From NCBI GenBank assembly GCA_030761205.1, contig JAULJL010000025.1:7569501-7633500 (forward strand): 64,000 nt of DNA, written 5' to 3'. A program made the position numbers and the translations under genes. Positions 24,986-37,300 of this stretch are shown piece by piece; the stretch's first letter is position 1; each line of letters begins with the position of its first letter. Origin of the DNA: Fremontodendron californicum. Its lineage: Eukaryota; Streptophyta; Magnoliopsida; Malvales; Malvaceae. Under the pieces are notes generated by a model. That model searched no databases, was not told where the DNA came from, and worked only from the letters and a program-made list of their open reading frames with translations.

Positions 24986-25759
24986 AGACAATCTTATTGC
25001 TTAAGCGCCACATGAGAATATGCTTGGTTATATTGCTGATAATCTTATTATCAAAGTTATTAAATGATTCAGATCACAACGAGACCCGGATTCCAATCAT
25101 ATGACTTAGTTGTTACTTTAACACCTATTGGAATCTATTATTAGCTTGTAGCTAATGATCCACATATAACTCCTTTTGCAAGCCAAAACAAAAGAGTTTG
25201 TGTTATACCCTTTAAGGTATAAACATGCAATCCTCTCTAGTTCAGAATGTTTTCAAATAATTGCATTTAACATAATGGCAATTGTATCACTAAGTACAAT
25301 TATGATTGATAACATTTAAAGAGTCATTAATAGCTCCAACTAAAGCCTATATGTGTAGAAGTTAAGGGATTTAAATTCAAAACTATTTTGAATCCTAAAT
25401 TACTAGACCGATTAGTATTCTAAATACTATTTGCAAGTTGTATAAAAAGAGAATGGAAGACCAAGATATAGAAAAATTCTATAATTGATTTATTAAAGAG
25501 GAATAAATAATAAAGCATGGCATCCATATGCCAGCAAAATATGTTCAATAACATAAATTTAAAGCATCATCAAAATTGGCTAACAATGCCAAAATATAAA
25601 CATCAAATGTTTAAAAATAAATCATAAATGTTTCAATAAACATCAATCAAGAAAGCAAGCTTGATCCAGCATCAACAAGGTTGTTATCTTCTCGGTCCAT
25701 CTTCACTGCTCTTTTCTTTTGGTCCCTACAATATGTCATACATATTTAGTACCAACTAT
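24986..25759. other. Internal region of the Copia-like element, no gene recognised
   Basis: This is the space where the remainder of gag-pol would be expected to end. I see no protease, integrase, reverse transcriptase or RNase H motif, so pol appears to be deleted rather than merely frameshifted. Confidence 0.55.
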
Positions 25760-26616
25760 GAGGTATCATATACCAAGAGAAGTGAATTAATCTCCAAATA
25801 TACTTGAAGTTGAAACTCCTTTCAGCTTCTTTCCCTTGACTGATTCAAGGTACTTCTTGCAGTTACGCCTCCAATACAATGATGGCATGTTCCCTTTTCA
25901 TTGATCTTATCTATCTTCACACCACCATCAGGCTTCAAACTATTTGAAGCAGGACGTACATCCCATATAATCTTCCTCTTCTTCTTGTTCTTTGCTTTAG
26001 AAGAAGAAACTAAATGGATAGATGACTTGTCCTTTATGATGGTTTGCTCAGCCTGTGTAAGCATATTCAACAACCCATGAAGGGTGGCCTTCAGATGGTT
26101 CATGTTGAAGTTCACCACGAACATTGAATAGCTCTCAGGCAGTGAAGTTTTTAGAATTAGGTTAATGCTTAGATCATGATCCATGACCCATCCACGTTGC
26201 TCCAAGCGTGTAATATACTCTATCATCTTTAGCACGTAAGGCCTCACTGGGCTACCTTCTGACATCTTCGTTTGGAACAACTCCTTTGAGATATCGGAAC
26301 TCTCAGTGCAGTTCTCCTTAGCGAACAGTTCTCTAAGGTTAAGGATGATATCCTAAGCATTCATGGCCTCGTGCTGCTTTTGGAGATCAGGGGCCATACT
26401 AGCCAACATCACACATGTGGCTTGAACGAGATCATCTTTATGAACTCTATAGGGAATTCTTTCCTCCTCAGTTGCTTCAGCAGTGGGCTCATCTAGAACA
26501 TAAGCTTTTTTCTCCTGTGTCAAGACAACCTTGATATTATGGATCCAGTCAATGAAGTTTGGCCTAGTTAATTTATTTGCATCAAGTATGCTTCTCAGTG
26601 ATAGGTTGTTTGCCAT
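25760..26616 (-). pseudogene. gag: Copia-like gag, broken
   Basis: Gag would form the particle shell and bind the element RNA. The start codon at 26616 opens MANNLSLRSILDANKL, followed by PNFIDWIHNIKVVL, the usual beginning of plant Copia gag. A TAG stop at 26353-26355 cuts the frame after HEAMNA; the same frame resumes as DIILNLRELFAKE and runs on through MIEYITRLEQRGW, DHDLSINLILKTSLP and NFNMNHLKATLHGLLNML. At the zinc knuckle the reading shifts: CHHC lies in one frame and WRRNCKKYLESVKG in the next (about 25890-25820). So there is at least one nonsense change and one frameshift. Confidence 0.82.
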
Positions 26617-28850
26617 TTTGTTTGTTTATATCCTATATGAACCAATACATTATAAAGTTAATAATATCAATATTATCAGGTTTTAATACTCTAATGATTA
26701 CTCTCATAATTTTAACAAAATAATAGCCCTCAACTACTATTTAGAGAAATTTAACTCTTAAACTTCTTAATAAGCTAGGATTTCTTTCATCCCAATATTG
26801 ACCCTGATCATCACAAGGACTATGATGACACTAATTGAGTAGGTAACTTAGCTTACCAATTGTGTCTCTATGCAACTCCTAGATCAGTTAGGGGACAACT
26901 CTTTTCCTAAATGCATCATATGCATTTTGCCTAACCATTTCCTCTAAATGTCATGCGGTCAAGTTTCTCGCATTCGGACAACATAACTTTTAGTTGAGTA
27001 AGACCCACCCTCATAACTCAAACATATTCATGTAAAAGTTTGACTTGTGATCGTCACGCTAAGCCTCTGATTAAAAGAACTCTGGTTATCTTGTTAAGAT
27101 GGTGGAAGGCAACTTATCATGCAAAGCATGGACTCAATATAATTTAATGAGGGATTTCAATTAATTATTAGGTCTCATTGCTTTTCTAGGTTGATTGACA
27201 TGCATAGCATTTATTTCAATTATATATCAGATATATATAAATTCGAAAAATAAATTTATCTCATGTAATCTACTAGCATGATTATGGACTTTATTCTACT
27301 CTAGTTTCCTTGAGCCATTAGGAAACTAATTGTTCAAATTCCTAGGGGATTCCATACATAGTCTTCACAAGGCTTGATGGTGATCACCTTGGTCATCCCT
27401 CCTTGGCGTCTTTTCTCCTTATATTCTTAGAATTACATAAATTCAAATCATATCCTAAATCTAAATCTATAAAAAAATGTAACGATTACATAGCTTTATG
27501 AGAAACCTCGAGTTACATTCGTGGGGAGTTAGATGAGAAGAGAATTTACAACCGAGAATTTGAAAAGAGAATATAGGGTTCACAGACCCTATTTATAAAA
27601 ATACCAAAAGAAAAATTTACCATCCATGACCTAGTCATACTAAGGTCTAGTCCATAATCATCCTCATGCATACATAATCATATTACAAGCATGAAATAAT
27701 TAACAAGCATTGCCAATGTCACTTGGTGATCTTGTGTATCATTTGCATAAAACTCATCAACTTGTTTGAGATGATTTATCAAATTATTTAGCAATCTCAG
27801 TTCTTTAATTAAAACAATTTTAATTAAATTCCTAACTTTTAGGAAAGTTGTCTTAAAATCGGACATTACCTAACTTTTAAGTTGATTGTATTAAACCGTA
27901 TTATGGAGTTTGAAACCTATCCTAACTCTTAGGAACTTCAAACTCATTAGGTAACAATTACCTAATCCAACTAAAACTTTTTCTTCTAATTTTTAGGAAT
28001 CACACTCCCACTAGGAAACTATTTCCAAGTTGGAATAGGACTCTAACACTTAATGTCCTAGGCGTTGGCAAACACTTTTGGCCATCGAATAGCTACTGCC
28101 CGCCCATGATAAGGCTGTTGTAGGCCACATTCTGTGGCTATTGGAAGCCCAAAAGTGGACTGCTGACCGCCCCACATGGCAGCAACCAATCAGCAACTTT
28201 TGCCTCCCAGTGTGCCACAGTTTGGGTGGTGCAAGAGCAGCAATGTTTGCTGCCCATTCCAGCCATGTTCCATGCTCGAACCAGCAATCAAATAGGAATC
28301 ATATTCATGTAATATGTTGTCCAAAAATTTCAACAAGCTTGTGGAGCATTTCCATACTCATGCTCGAACATTTAAAGCATGAAAACACCTACAAAATAGC
28401 CTAGAAAATTTTAGCATTGAAGTAACATTGTTTTAGGCCCGTAAATGATTTTGCTTAAACCATTTTTAACCCAAATCATTTGTAAACTAAATTGGAAGCA
28501 TATTAAAGTGATAATCCAGAATTAAAAGCACCCAAAAATTCATTTTTAAATAGCCCCCAAAAATTGACTCAAAAATGACGTTTTAGGCATCAAATCTTGT
28601 CGGATTTACTAAGACATGTTATGACTTTAATCCAGGTTGATTAAAATAATTTTAATCAGCCATTTAAACTATTTTAAACATGATTAAAATAAAAAATCAC
28701 TTGCTATCTAGATTTTACAAAAATTTAAGAAAAAACAATTTTTCAAAATTTCAAGTGAACCGAAAACACTAAAATCAATATAAAAAAACAAAGATTTGTT
28801 AATTACCAAGAAGCGTCATGCAACAACCTCATGTAATCACAAAATCTTTG
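26617..28850 (-). other. Long 5' leader of the Copia-like element
   Basis: About 2.2 kb lie between the primer site and the gag start. No convincing protein is seen; several short open frames (for example 28141-28404 on the plus strand) do not resemble known domains. Such a long untranslated leader is unusual for an element whose gag is under 1 kb. Confidence 0.55.
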
Positions 28851-28862
28851 GATCTGATACCA
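28851..28862 (-). other. Primer-binding site, initiator Met-tRNA type
   Basis: On the minus strand TGGTATCAGATC lies one base after the LTR end. It matches the TGGTATCAGAGC used by most plant Copia elements except at position 11. Confidence 0.85.
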
Positions 28863-28863
28863 C

Positions 28864-31297
28864 TGATAGGAAATCCAGCCTCATCTTATACAAAAATCTC
28901 TAAATAAACTCAGTAGAAAATAAACAGAGAAGCAGACGAATCCCTCAGGATCTATAGATCGTGATTTACTTGGGTTTTATGGTAAACAAAAATTTTAAAT
29001 CACCCATATGATTTATATTGTACCTACTCAAGATCTCGTAATCTCGAGTGGGCCGTTCCCTGCATGAAATCAGCAACGGGATGGTCACTGCACGATCTCT
29101 CTAAGGCCACAAGCAATACATGTGTCTTGCCTCCAATGATGATCCGCACGAACGGGTGTTGGCACCTGCACAAGGCTCAGGGATTCGACAGTGCTAGCAG
29201 CTGATCTTTCGATCAAAATCAAAAGGTTCACCTTCTTCGATTTTCATACAAGACCGAAAACCATAAAGAATGAATAGTGGTTCGGCAAGTCAAAGAAAAT
29301 TGGTCAAGAAGATTAGGAGGAGGATCGACAATGGTGAATCTTTTCTTGGCCGATGGTTCTTTCTACTTTTCTCAAGAAGAAGAAAACAATTTTCTCCCAA
29401 GTAAACTCTCTCTCAAAATCGTCAAAAAAACAATTCAATAATTCCTTCTCAAAGACTCCTCTTTGGCCGGCCACAATTAGGGGGATAAGATAGAGTTTAA
29501 ATTTTACATAAACTCTTATGATGAAGAGAAATCTTCTTTCTCAAAGTTGTTCTAGTTCTACCGAATTACTCATTCTCCATGAGTTATTCGAACCTAGTCC
29601 CTTTTAGTATCCAAATTCGGTTGCCTAAGGGATAGGGAGGATGATTCTCAATCAAAGTCCTAGTTGAGGTGAAACTCTTTCACCCTCAAGCATCTAGTTC
29701 AACCAAAACTCTAACTCTTAAAGCCGAGGTCGAACCTATCCCGGATTATGTCTAAGTTAATTGCTCGATTTCACAGGGATAAGAGTTTAATTCTCAATCA
29801 AGCTCTTAGAGTCCTAGTTGGACTCAACCAGCTCTGATTAACAAAGTTTGATTCACAATCAGACTCTTTGTTCAAGTGAAACTCTTTCACTTAGCAAGTG
29901 TTAGAGTCCTAGTCAAACACTAACTCTTAGTGCCGGATTCAGACTTAGACATAATCGAAGCAATGTTCGGTTTAGTGAAATACGATAAGATAGAATTTGG
30001 TTCGTAATCAAACTCCTTGAAGATGAGAAAACTTTTCTCATTTCGGACATCTGAAATTTTAGGCTAGGACAACTTATGTTAAGACATGTCTAAATTTAGA
30101 CATTGTCTATCTAAGACAAGCTTATCCATATTGTCTTATTAAGATATCCTTATTTGGATTTCACAAATCCAAATTATGTCTCAACCTTCCTAAATTGAGA
30201 TTATTCAATTAGGTCCTCCAAATTAACCTTTTATTCAATTAATTCCTACTTAATCAAATCTGAAGTTTAATCCAACATTACCGTCCTATTGTGTATGGCC
30301 CATTAGGTTCCCAACAAGTTGGCAATGCATATAAATTAATCTTATTAACTTATACCCATAGATCAAAAGCGGGATTTTGGAACCTATCATGACCACCCAA
30401 ATGTTGAAAAATCAAAGTGACCTCTTTGAAACCTTTAGTAACCAGCCTATTAGTGCAATACGATCCTTTCACCAGATATCCAGAAAGCCCATGAGCATGG
30501 GGCAGTGTCTACTCATGTTCAATGCATATTAGTTCTTACAACTTATGGTTAACCTTATGAATTTAGAGAAACAGTTTCTCCTGAATCCATCATGTTTTGG
30601 CCAAATACTTTATCAAGTTAACTGAAGCCAAGAACAAATGGGATGCATCTCCTATGTCACTTGGATTGGTGAATCCTCTCTGGATCACTCATCCATCTTC
30701 GCATGGTTCATGTCATACCCAAAATCAACCTACCATAAGCATCCCTTCTTGGGACCCATTCTGATGAAATAAAAGTATGACACTCCCCATACAAAATGAC
30801 CTGGTATCACAAGTCCAAGGATTATTTGCACGGCTGGCACATGAGAACATTTCCATAGATATTAGAGTGACAATATCAAATGGAGTTCTCACAGCGGGCC
30901 ATGTTCAGTGAACTTGTTCAATAGACAAGCACCTACATGTTATCCCAAGTATCCCTCATACTTCAACCTATGAGATCGGTTGCTTACTTCATAAGTAAGA
31001 AGGCTTAACATGGTACTAGTCTTTGAGCATTGCCAATGCCCCATATTGGCAATACGATGACCAGGAATAGTTTTAAGAACATGGCTTTGATGCATAAGGA
31101 TCTCACATTTATAACTCTTTATAATTCCTTTTGCAAGGCCTTTATGTTCCATGGACTTCATCCGATTAGTACTTAATAACTCTTTATTATCGTACTAACA
31201 TGAGAAAACCTTGTATCACTCAAATATAGTGATGGGTTTGCTTTATTAACTATATATCTCATGTCCAATCTAATTGGCTCTAGGGTATATACTAGCA
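28864..31297 (-). repeat. 5' LTR of the Copia-like element
   Basis: Plus-strand borders are TGATAGGAAATCC at 28864 and ATACTAGCA ending at 31297. It matches 22535-24967 over its whole length with scattered changes and small indels. Because the two LTRs were identical at insertion, their differences measure time since insertion. Confidence 0.85.
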
Positions 31298-31309
31298 TAA
31301 TTCTAACTC

Positions 31310-33110
31310 AGACCTTTTGCAAAGCAACGATAAATCCATTCTAGCCTTTATATTGTCTTTTGTTTAGCCTTTCACATCCATCATTGTGTTGAACACATTA
31401 TCAAACATATTTTTCCCAATATGCATAACATCCAAATTATGACGAATGAGATTGGTATGCCAATAAGGCAACTCCAAAAAAATACTATTTTTCGTCCAAT
31501 TATGACATCCCCCTAATCCAATCAATTTCTATTCACTATATTTACTCCCAAATGTGATCTTCGGAATGCAATCTATCCTTTCCAAAATTGCCTCACCAGA
31601 TAATCATTACATTAGAGAGTCATGCTCAACTCATCAACAAATTATCTCTTTGCCTTCAAAAAGGATGATTTAAAGGCAAGAACTACCGATGATAATAAAA
31701 AAAAAAAAAAATGGTTTCTTGCCATAATACAATCTAAAAGACTTCACTTCTTCCATATAATAAGACAAGCTAATCTTCCGTGTAAGCAGGAAAGTCATTA
31801 ATCTCCATAATAATGCAGCCCTTAATACAAATTTTCTTTCCTATGCCCATCATAAGTCGGGACACCATGATTCCACAATAATTTCAACTCATCTATCAAA
31901 TATTTGAGGAAAACACAAATATTCTTTGATGGACCATTCGAACTCGAAATTACCATATTAAGAAGCAAATATGGTTGCTTCATACACATCCATGGTGGTA
32001 AATTGTATACACAAAGAATTACCGGCCAACAAAAGTACGGTTTGGCTGCTTGAGTAAATGAACAAAACCATCTGCACACAAATCCAATCTGATATTTCGA
32101 GATTCCATTGCAAAAGACGGATAAGTACGATTTAAGTCTTGCCAAGCCTTATCATCAACAAGATGAATCAACACTCCATCATCCCTTTGGTTATGAGCAT
32201 GCCATGTCATATTTTCAGCAATTACCTTTGACATATTAAGTCTTTGCAGTCTCGATATAAATGGCAAATAATGGACAATCTTATAAGGAATTTTATTTGC
32301 CTTCTTGACACTTGATTTGCTTGGTTTATATCGAGAATGGACACATATTGAACCGAATTCTAAGTCGGCCGACTCGTTATAAAACAACATGCAATTGTTG
32401 TTGCATGCATGTATCTTGACATAATTCAGTCCAAATTTGGCCATCTTCTTCTTTATTCTATAAAAATTATCAAGCAAATTATCACTTTCTGGCAACATAC
32501 CTTTTATCATAACCATCAAACGATCAAACATGATTCACTCATGTTAAATTCAGACTTCACATTTAACAGTTGTGACACAACATATAAAGTTGTGTGCTTT
32601 GTACATCATTACCACAACAGTTCATCTGCTTTGTTAGACAAAGAATAAAAGTTTGTTGAACTTAAATTCGGTTGGTCATCCTAAATCATGGTCTCATCAA
32701 CACTATAATTACCATCTAAGTTAACATTTGGATTAAGAGCATCCGTAACCATTCTAGCATAAGTCTTATCTCTTTGAACATTACTTATCAGCTCAACTTC
32801 ATCATTACTCATCCTTGATGATTGACCTTGATGATTTTCACCATGTGTATCCCAAATCAAGTAACTTCCATTAAACCCTCTGTAATATAGGTGACTACGC
32901 ATTACATCAACTTTTGCAAATCGATTATTCTGACACCTAACACAAGGGCATTTAATTCTACTATCTCTTACGTACTCATTGTGAGCATATGCAAAAGCTA
33001 AGAATTATTCAACTCCATTCAAATCCTCATTACCAATATATCTATCTTTGTCCAACCGGTTATACATCCAAGATTTATCTACGTCTATTGTCTCATCCTA
33101 ATTAAGCAAT
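31310..33110 (-). pseudogene. CACTA TNP2-type transposase, N-terminal part
   Basis: The minus strand begins near 33100 with a transposase-associated zinc-finger domain: WMYNRLDKDRY, then RIKCPCVRCQNNR and MRSHLYYRGF. At 32530-32020 it continues with the TNP2 core: MLPESDNLLDNFYRIKKKM, KIHACNNNCMLFY, ISRLQRLNMS, MTWHAHNQRDDGVLIH and ESRNIRLDLCADGF. A frame change leads into CVYNLPPWMCMKQPYL and LIDELKLLWNHGV (32020-31820). The stretch at 31520-31340 still reads RHNLDVMHIGKNMF in a third frame. A stop interrupts the first exon (near 33000). The reading then breaks at 31297, where the Copia-like element enters; the rest lies at 20630-22534. Confidence 0.85.
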
Positions 33111-33119
33111 CAACAACAC

Positions 33120-33560
33120 AATAAAACAATAAACACAAATATTATACAATTTCATAATACACATATCGAATTAATAATATACACAATAATAAACAATAAA
33201 CACATTATTAAATAATAAACATAATAATAAACATCACAAAATCACACATGCAACTCGAAATTAAACAATCTCGAAACTATTACACAATAACAATAACAAT
33301 TACATAATAAAAGATATATTTTTATAAATATAACACAATAATTAAAACACATATTTTTTTACAAATAACAATTACACAAGTAAAACACATATTTTTTAAA
33401 TTACATAATAAATTTTCAACAAACACAATAACCTAATACATAATAACAATAAAACAATAATAATTACACAATTTAACAAATATATATTTTATAAATATAT
33501 ATTTTTATAAAATTATATATTAAATTAAAAAAAAAACTTACCAACAAAGTGATGGAGATG
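33120..33560. other. AT-rich intron-like stretch upstream of the TNP2 gene
   Basis: Runs of AATAATAAACA, ACACAATAA and TATATTTTTATAAA with no coding frame. On the minus strand a GTAAGTTTTT donor lies near 33543, so this is probably an intron of the CACTA transcript. Confidence 0.45.
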
Positions 33561-33870
33561 GTGTTTCTAAGTGTTCAATTTGCTGAAAAAAAAAATTAAT
33601 TTTAAGTATATTTGAAGAACAAAAATGAAGAGAGAATAAATAACGAAGAGAGAGTACAGAAGAGAGAAGAGAGAAGAGAGGAGAGAAACTTACCAGCCAC
33701 GGACGGTTGGGGGGCGGATGGACGTTGGTCGGACAACAGAGGGCTAGGGTCAGGCTCGGGAGGCACGAGGATCGGGGAGGAGAGAAAAGAGAGAAAAAAT
33801 AGAGAGAAGAGGAATATAGGAAAAAAGAAAGAGTCCGGGCAGTTTAATTTCCATTTTTTAAAAATTGCCG
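33561..33870 (-). other. Probable 5' leader exon region of the CACTA transposase transcript
   Basis: On the minus strand, pyrimidine-rich CTCTC/CTTCTCT DNA surrounds a CCGTGGCTG exon end followed by GTAAGTTTCT (near 33692). A TTTCAGC acceptor is near 33583. The overlapping open frames on both strands at 33602-33916 are low-complexity by-products of this purine/pyrimidine asymmetry. Confidence 0.4.
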
Positions 33871-34326
33871 ACGAAATATTCCGTCGAAAAATTTTCCTGA
33901 CGAAATAATCAATCATAAAACTTTTTGGACGAAAATTTCGTCAAAAAGTTCGTTTTTACTACCTCGATCACAGTGATAACTGTTTAAATCTTTTTTGACA
34001 AAAATTTCATCGAAAAATATTTTTTTATACATTAATTAAAATCTTAATTTTTTTAACATTAATTATTATTTATTTCACTCTTTCTTTTGGCGACAAAATT
34101 TTCATCGCTAAAAGTTTGGCGGGAACCACTAAGCTTCCCGCCAATCTTTCAGCGACGGAAAGTTCCCATCGCTAAAAATTCGTCGAAAATAACCCTAATT
34201 TCCATCTCTAATAAACAAAAACTTTTTCGATAAAAATCCATCGAAAAAGTTCCACATTCTCTCACTAATAACGGAAAGTTTTTGTCGAAAATGATTCTGT
34301 CGTTAATTCGGTTTTCACTTGTAGTG
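33871..34326 (-). repeat. CACTA subterminal repeats and terminus
   Basis: Direct and inverted short motifs around CGACGAAAT, CCGTCGAAAA, GACGAAAATTTCGTC and AGCGACGGAAAG are packed into about 450 bp ending in CACTTGTAGTG. In CACTA elements such repeats are where the accessory transposase protein binds. Confidence 0.75.
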
Positions 34327-37300
34327 ATAGAAGTTATTGACAATGTACTCTCGTATATAAATGTTATGAAAAATAATTATACATTTTGAGGCTAGTTATA
34401 TGTTATGAAAATAATTTAAATACTTTGAGATTACTAATTTAGCATATCAAAGTTACTAAAAAAATTATTAAACTATCTAAAGTTCAATAAAACTAAGTTA
34501 CTAAATTTTACTCATGTTTTTCATAAAAATTATTGACAAAGGACATGCATGTTAATTAATAGATCAAAGGTATCAAAAATAATATTGATTTTGCATATTA
34601 AGGTATTGAAACAACTATAGGACTATCATTATTTCAGTAACTAAGGATCTTATATTTCAATAATCTTATAAATTGATGATCATTATAGAATTATTTCAAA
34701 AAATACGTAAGAGAATAGATAAAAATTATGAAAAAGGTAACATATTAGGTTATTGCTTTTGTATACCAAAGTTACCAAAAAGTTATAAATCTATATAATA
34801 TTTTAGTAAATTCATATATACTGTTAATTCGCAGCAATAAAGTTGATTAGTTTTAGAGTAAAAACTTTACTAAATAAAATTGTAAAAATTTTAAATAATA
34901 GTAAATGATAAATATAATAGTAGTAAAAGATTAATAACATAATAGTAAATGATTAATAACATGTAGCAAATGATGGATAATATATTAATAAATGAATGAG
35001 AATATAGTACTTAATTGTTAATAACATATTAGTAAGTGATGAGTAACATGGTAGTGAATGATTGATAAAATAGCATGGTAATAAACGATTGATAATATAA
35101 TAATTAATAATACAATAGTAAATTACCATACAAAGGCATCTCCGACCGAACGGTTAGGCAAGACTACGACGCCTGGGTTGTAAAAATTTATAAGTTATTA
35201 ATAAAAGATAAATAATTTTTATACTTTTAACAAAAAATATCATCATCTTTATAACAGCAAAATGTGGTTCTAATTTTAAACTTTGTGATTATGTCAACTT
35301 AGAAGATTAACTAGTGATTAAGTCATCAAGCTGACAATGTCTAAATGAATTTTTATTTTATGAAATTAATCTAATTTGATTCGAATAGAGAAAATCTGAG
35401 ACTGATCTTCTTTTAATTCCTATATCAACGACTTAGTTTTCTTATTTATACATAAACACATGCTCATTAATTTTTCTATTTCTTCTTTAATTTTTATTTA
35501 AATATTTTATTTTTATTACTACTAACACATGTATCCATAATAAACTCAAGTTAATTAATTTCATTCTATTGTATTTCTTTTTTTATTTTGAAATATTTAG
35601 TGTTTAAGAGATTTTTACAAGAACAAAGTCAAGAGTTTAAAAAAAAAAAATAATTTTGAAGAATATAAATTTATTTTTTAATTAAAAATGCTCTTGTATA
35701 TTTGTGTTGAGGAATATGGTAACCACATTATTGTGCATTATTGAATTAGTATAGTTTTGGTACATTTAGCTCTCTCAATTATTGTATTATTTTAAAAAAG
35801 TTTGAGATAACTAAATATTAAATAAATGTTACTAAAAAAGAACACATTTTGAGGTAACCGATTTTACAAACCAAGATTACTAAAAAAGCTATAAATTTAT
35901 ATGATATTTTAGTAACTCTATAATTACTATTTTAGTAACATTATGTTATTGAATTTTGTTCAAGTTTTTATAAAAGTCATTGAAAAATTACATACATGAT
36001 TACTAAATAATAGATTAAGGCATTAAAAACAATCATGCATTTTGAAGTTACTCATTTGTAAAGTAATGTTGTTGAAAAGCTATAAAATATATGTTATTTT
36101 AGTATCTATGTATTCAATTTCAGTCATCTTAAATTACTAAATTTGTATAAAAGTTATTAACAAAAATGTATGAGATTACAAAATAATAGATAAATATTAC
36201 GAAAAATATGAAATATTTTGATATTATTGATATTGCAAGCGAAGGTTATTGAAAAAACTATATAGCTATTGAAAAAATGAAGGTTATCTTAAATTACTTT
36301 TTTATACTATTTCAGTAACCCTAAGTTACTAAATTTTGTTCATACTTTTCATAAAAGTATTGATAAAGTACTTTCATATTACTAACTACTATATGAAAGT
36401 TATGAAAAATAATTATATATTTTGAGGTTAGTTATAAGTTATGAAATAAATTTAAATATTTGGAGATCACTAATTAATATATTAAAATTACTGAAAAAGT
36501 TATGAAACTATCTAAAGTTCAGTAGCCATATGTCTACTAATTCAGTAACAATAAGTTATTCAATTTTGCTCATGTTTTTCATACAAGTTATTGACAAATT
36601 ATATGTATATCCATGGTTATTATATATTAGATCAAAATCATCGAAAATAATTTTGATTTTGCAAATTAACTTATTTTAAAAATTATAGAACTATTTGTTA
36701 TTTCAATAACTAAGTATCTTATATTTCAGTAACCTTGTGTTGATGAATATCTATAGAAATTTCTTACAAAATACGTCTGAGATTTTTAAATCATGGATAA
36801 AAGTTATGAAAAAAAGTAAAATATTTTAAGGATATTGATTTTGTATACCAATGTTACTGAAATTATAAAGTTATATAATATTTTAGTTAATTCAGATATA
36901 CTATTAATTCACAAGTCAGTCATCATGTTGAATGCATCTAGATTGAAAACCTTATTAAAAAATTAGTTAGTAAAAATTTTCAAATAATTAGTAAATGATA
37001 AGAACATAGGAGTAAAAGATTAAAAATATAGTAATAACTAATTAATAACGTGTATTAGATTTTTGATAATACTTTAGTAAATGATTAATAACATAGTACT
37101 AAATTATCAATAACATATTAGTAAAATTTTGAATAACATGATAGAAAAATTGATATCATATTAGTAAATGAACAACGTGATACTAAATAATTGATAAAAT
37201 AATAGTAAATAATTAATTATAGTAGTAAATTCTATAATTATAATTATAAAAATTTATATAAACTATTAATAAAAGATAAAATAAAAAAAACAATTATACT

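Larger units (their letters stand above)
22535..31297 (-). mobile_element. Copia-like LTR retrotransposon lacking pol, 8.76 kb
   Basis: Two direct repeats of 2433 and 2434 bp (22535-24967 and 28864-31297) bound an internal region of 3896 bp. A primer site for initiator Met-tRNA lies beside the right LTR and a polypurine tract beside the left LTR, so the element runs on the minus strand. The flanking pentamers are CAATT (22530-22534) and TAATT (31298-31302), a 4-of-5 match consistent with a decayed duplication. Only a damaged gag is recognised (25760-26616); about 0.8 kb remain between it and the 3' LTR, too little for protease, integrase and reverse transcriptase. It sits inside the CACTA transposase gene. 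LTR divergence is visible by eye, so it is not recent. Confidence 0.88.
18770..34326 (-). mobile_element. CACTA (En/Spm-type) transposon, decayed, interrupted by a Copia-like element
   Basis: The right end on the plus strand is CTTGTAGTG (34318-34326), which reads CACTACAAG on the minus strand, the standard terminus of this superfamily. Just inside are many short motifs around CGACGAAA, CGTCGAAAA and GCGACGGAAA (33871-34310), typical subterminal repeats. Further in are a TNP2-type transposase gene and a second Transposase_24-like gene, both pointing leftward. About 8.8 kb of its present length is the retrotransposon at 22535-31297. The opposite CACTA terminus was not found, so the left border is only where recognisable coding sequence stops. 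Confidence 0.85.

Noticed and set aside
33602..33916. Two opposite frames of about 100 codons, Glu/Arg-rich on plus and Ser/Pro/Leu-rich on minus
   Set aside because: Purine/pyrimidine strand bias in the CACTA leader keeps both frames open; no domain.
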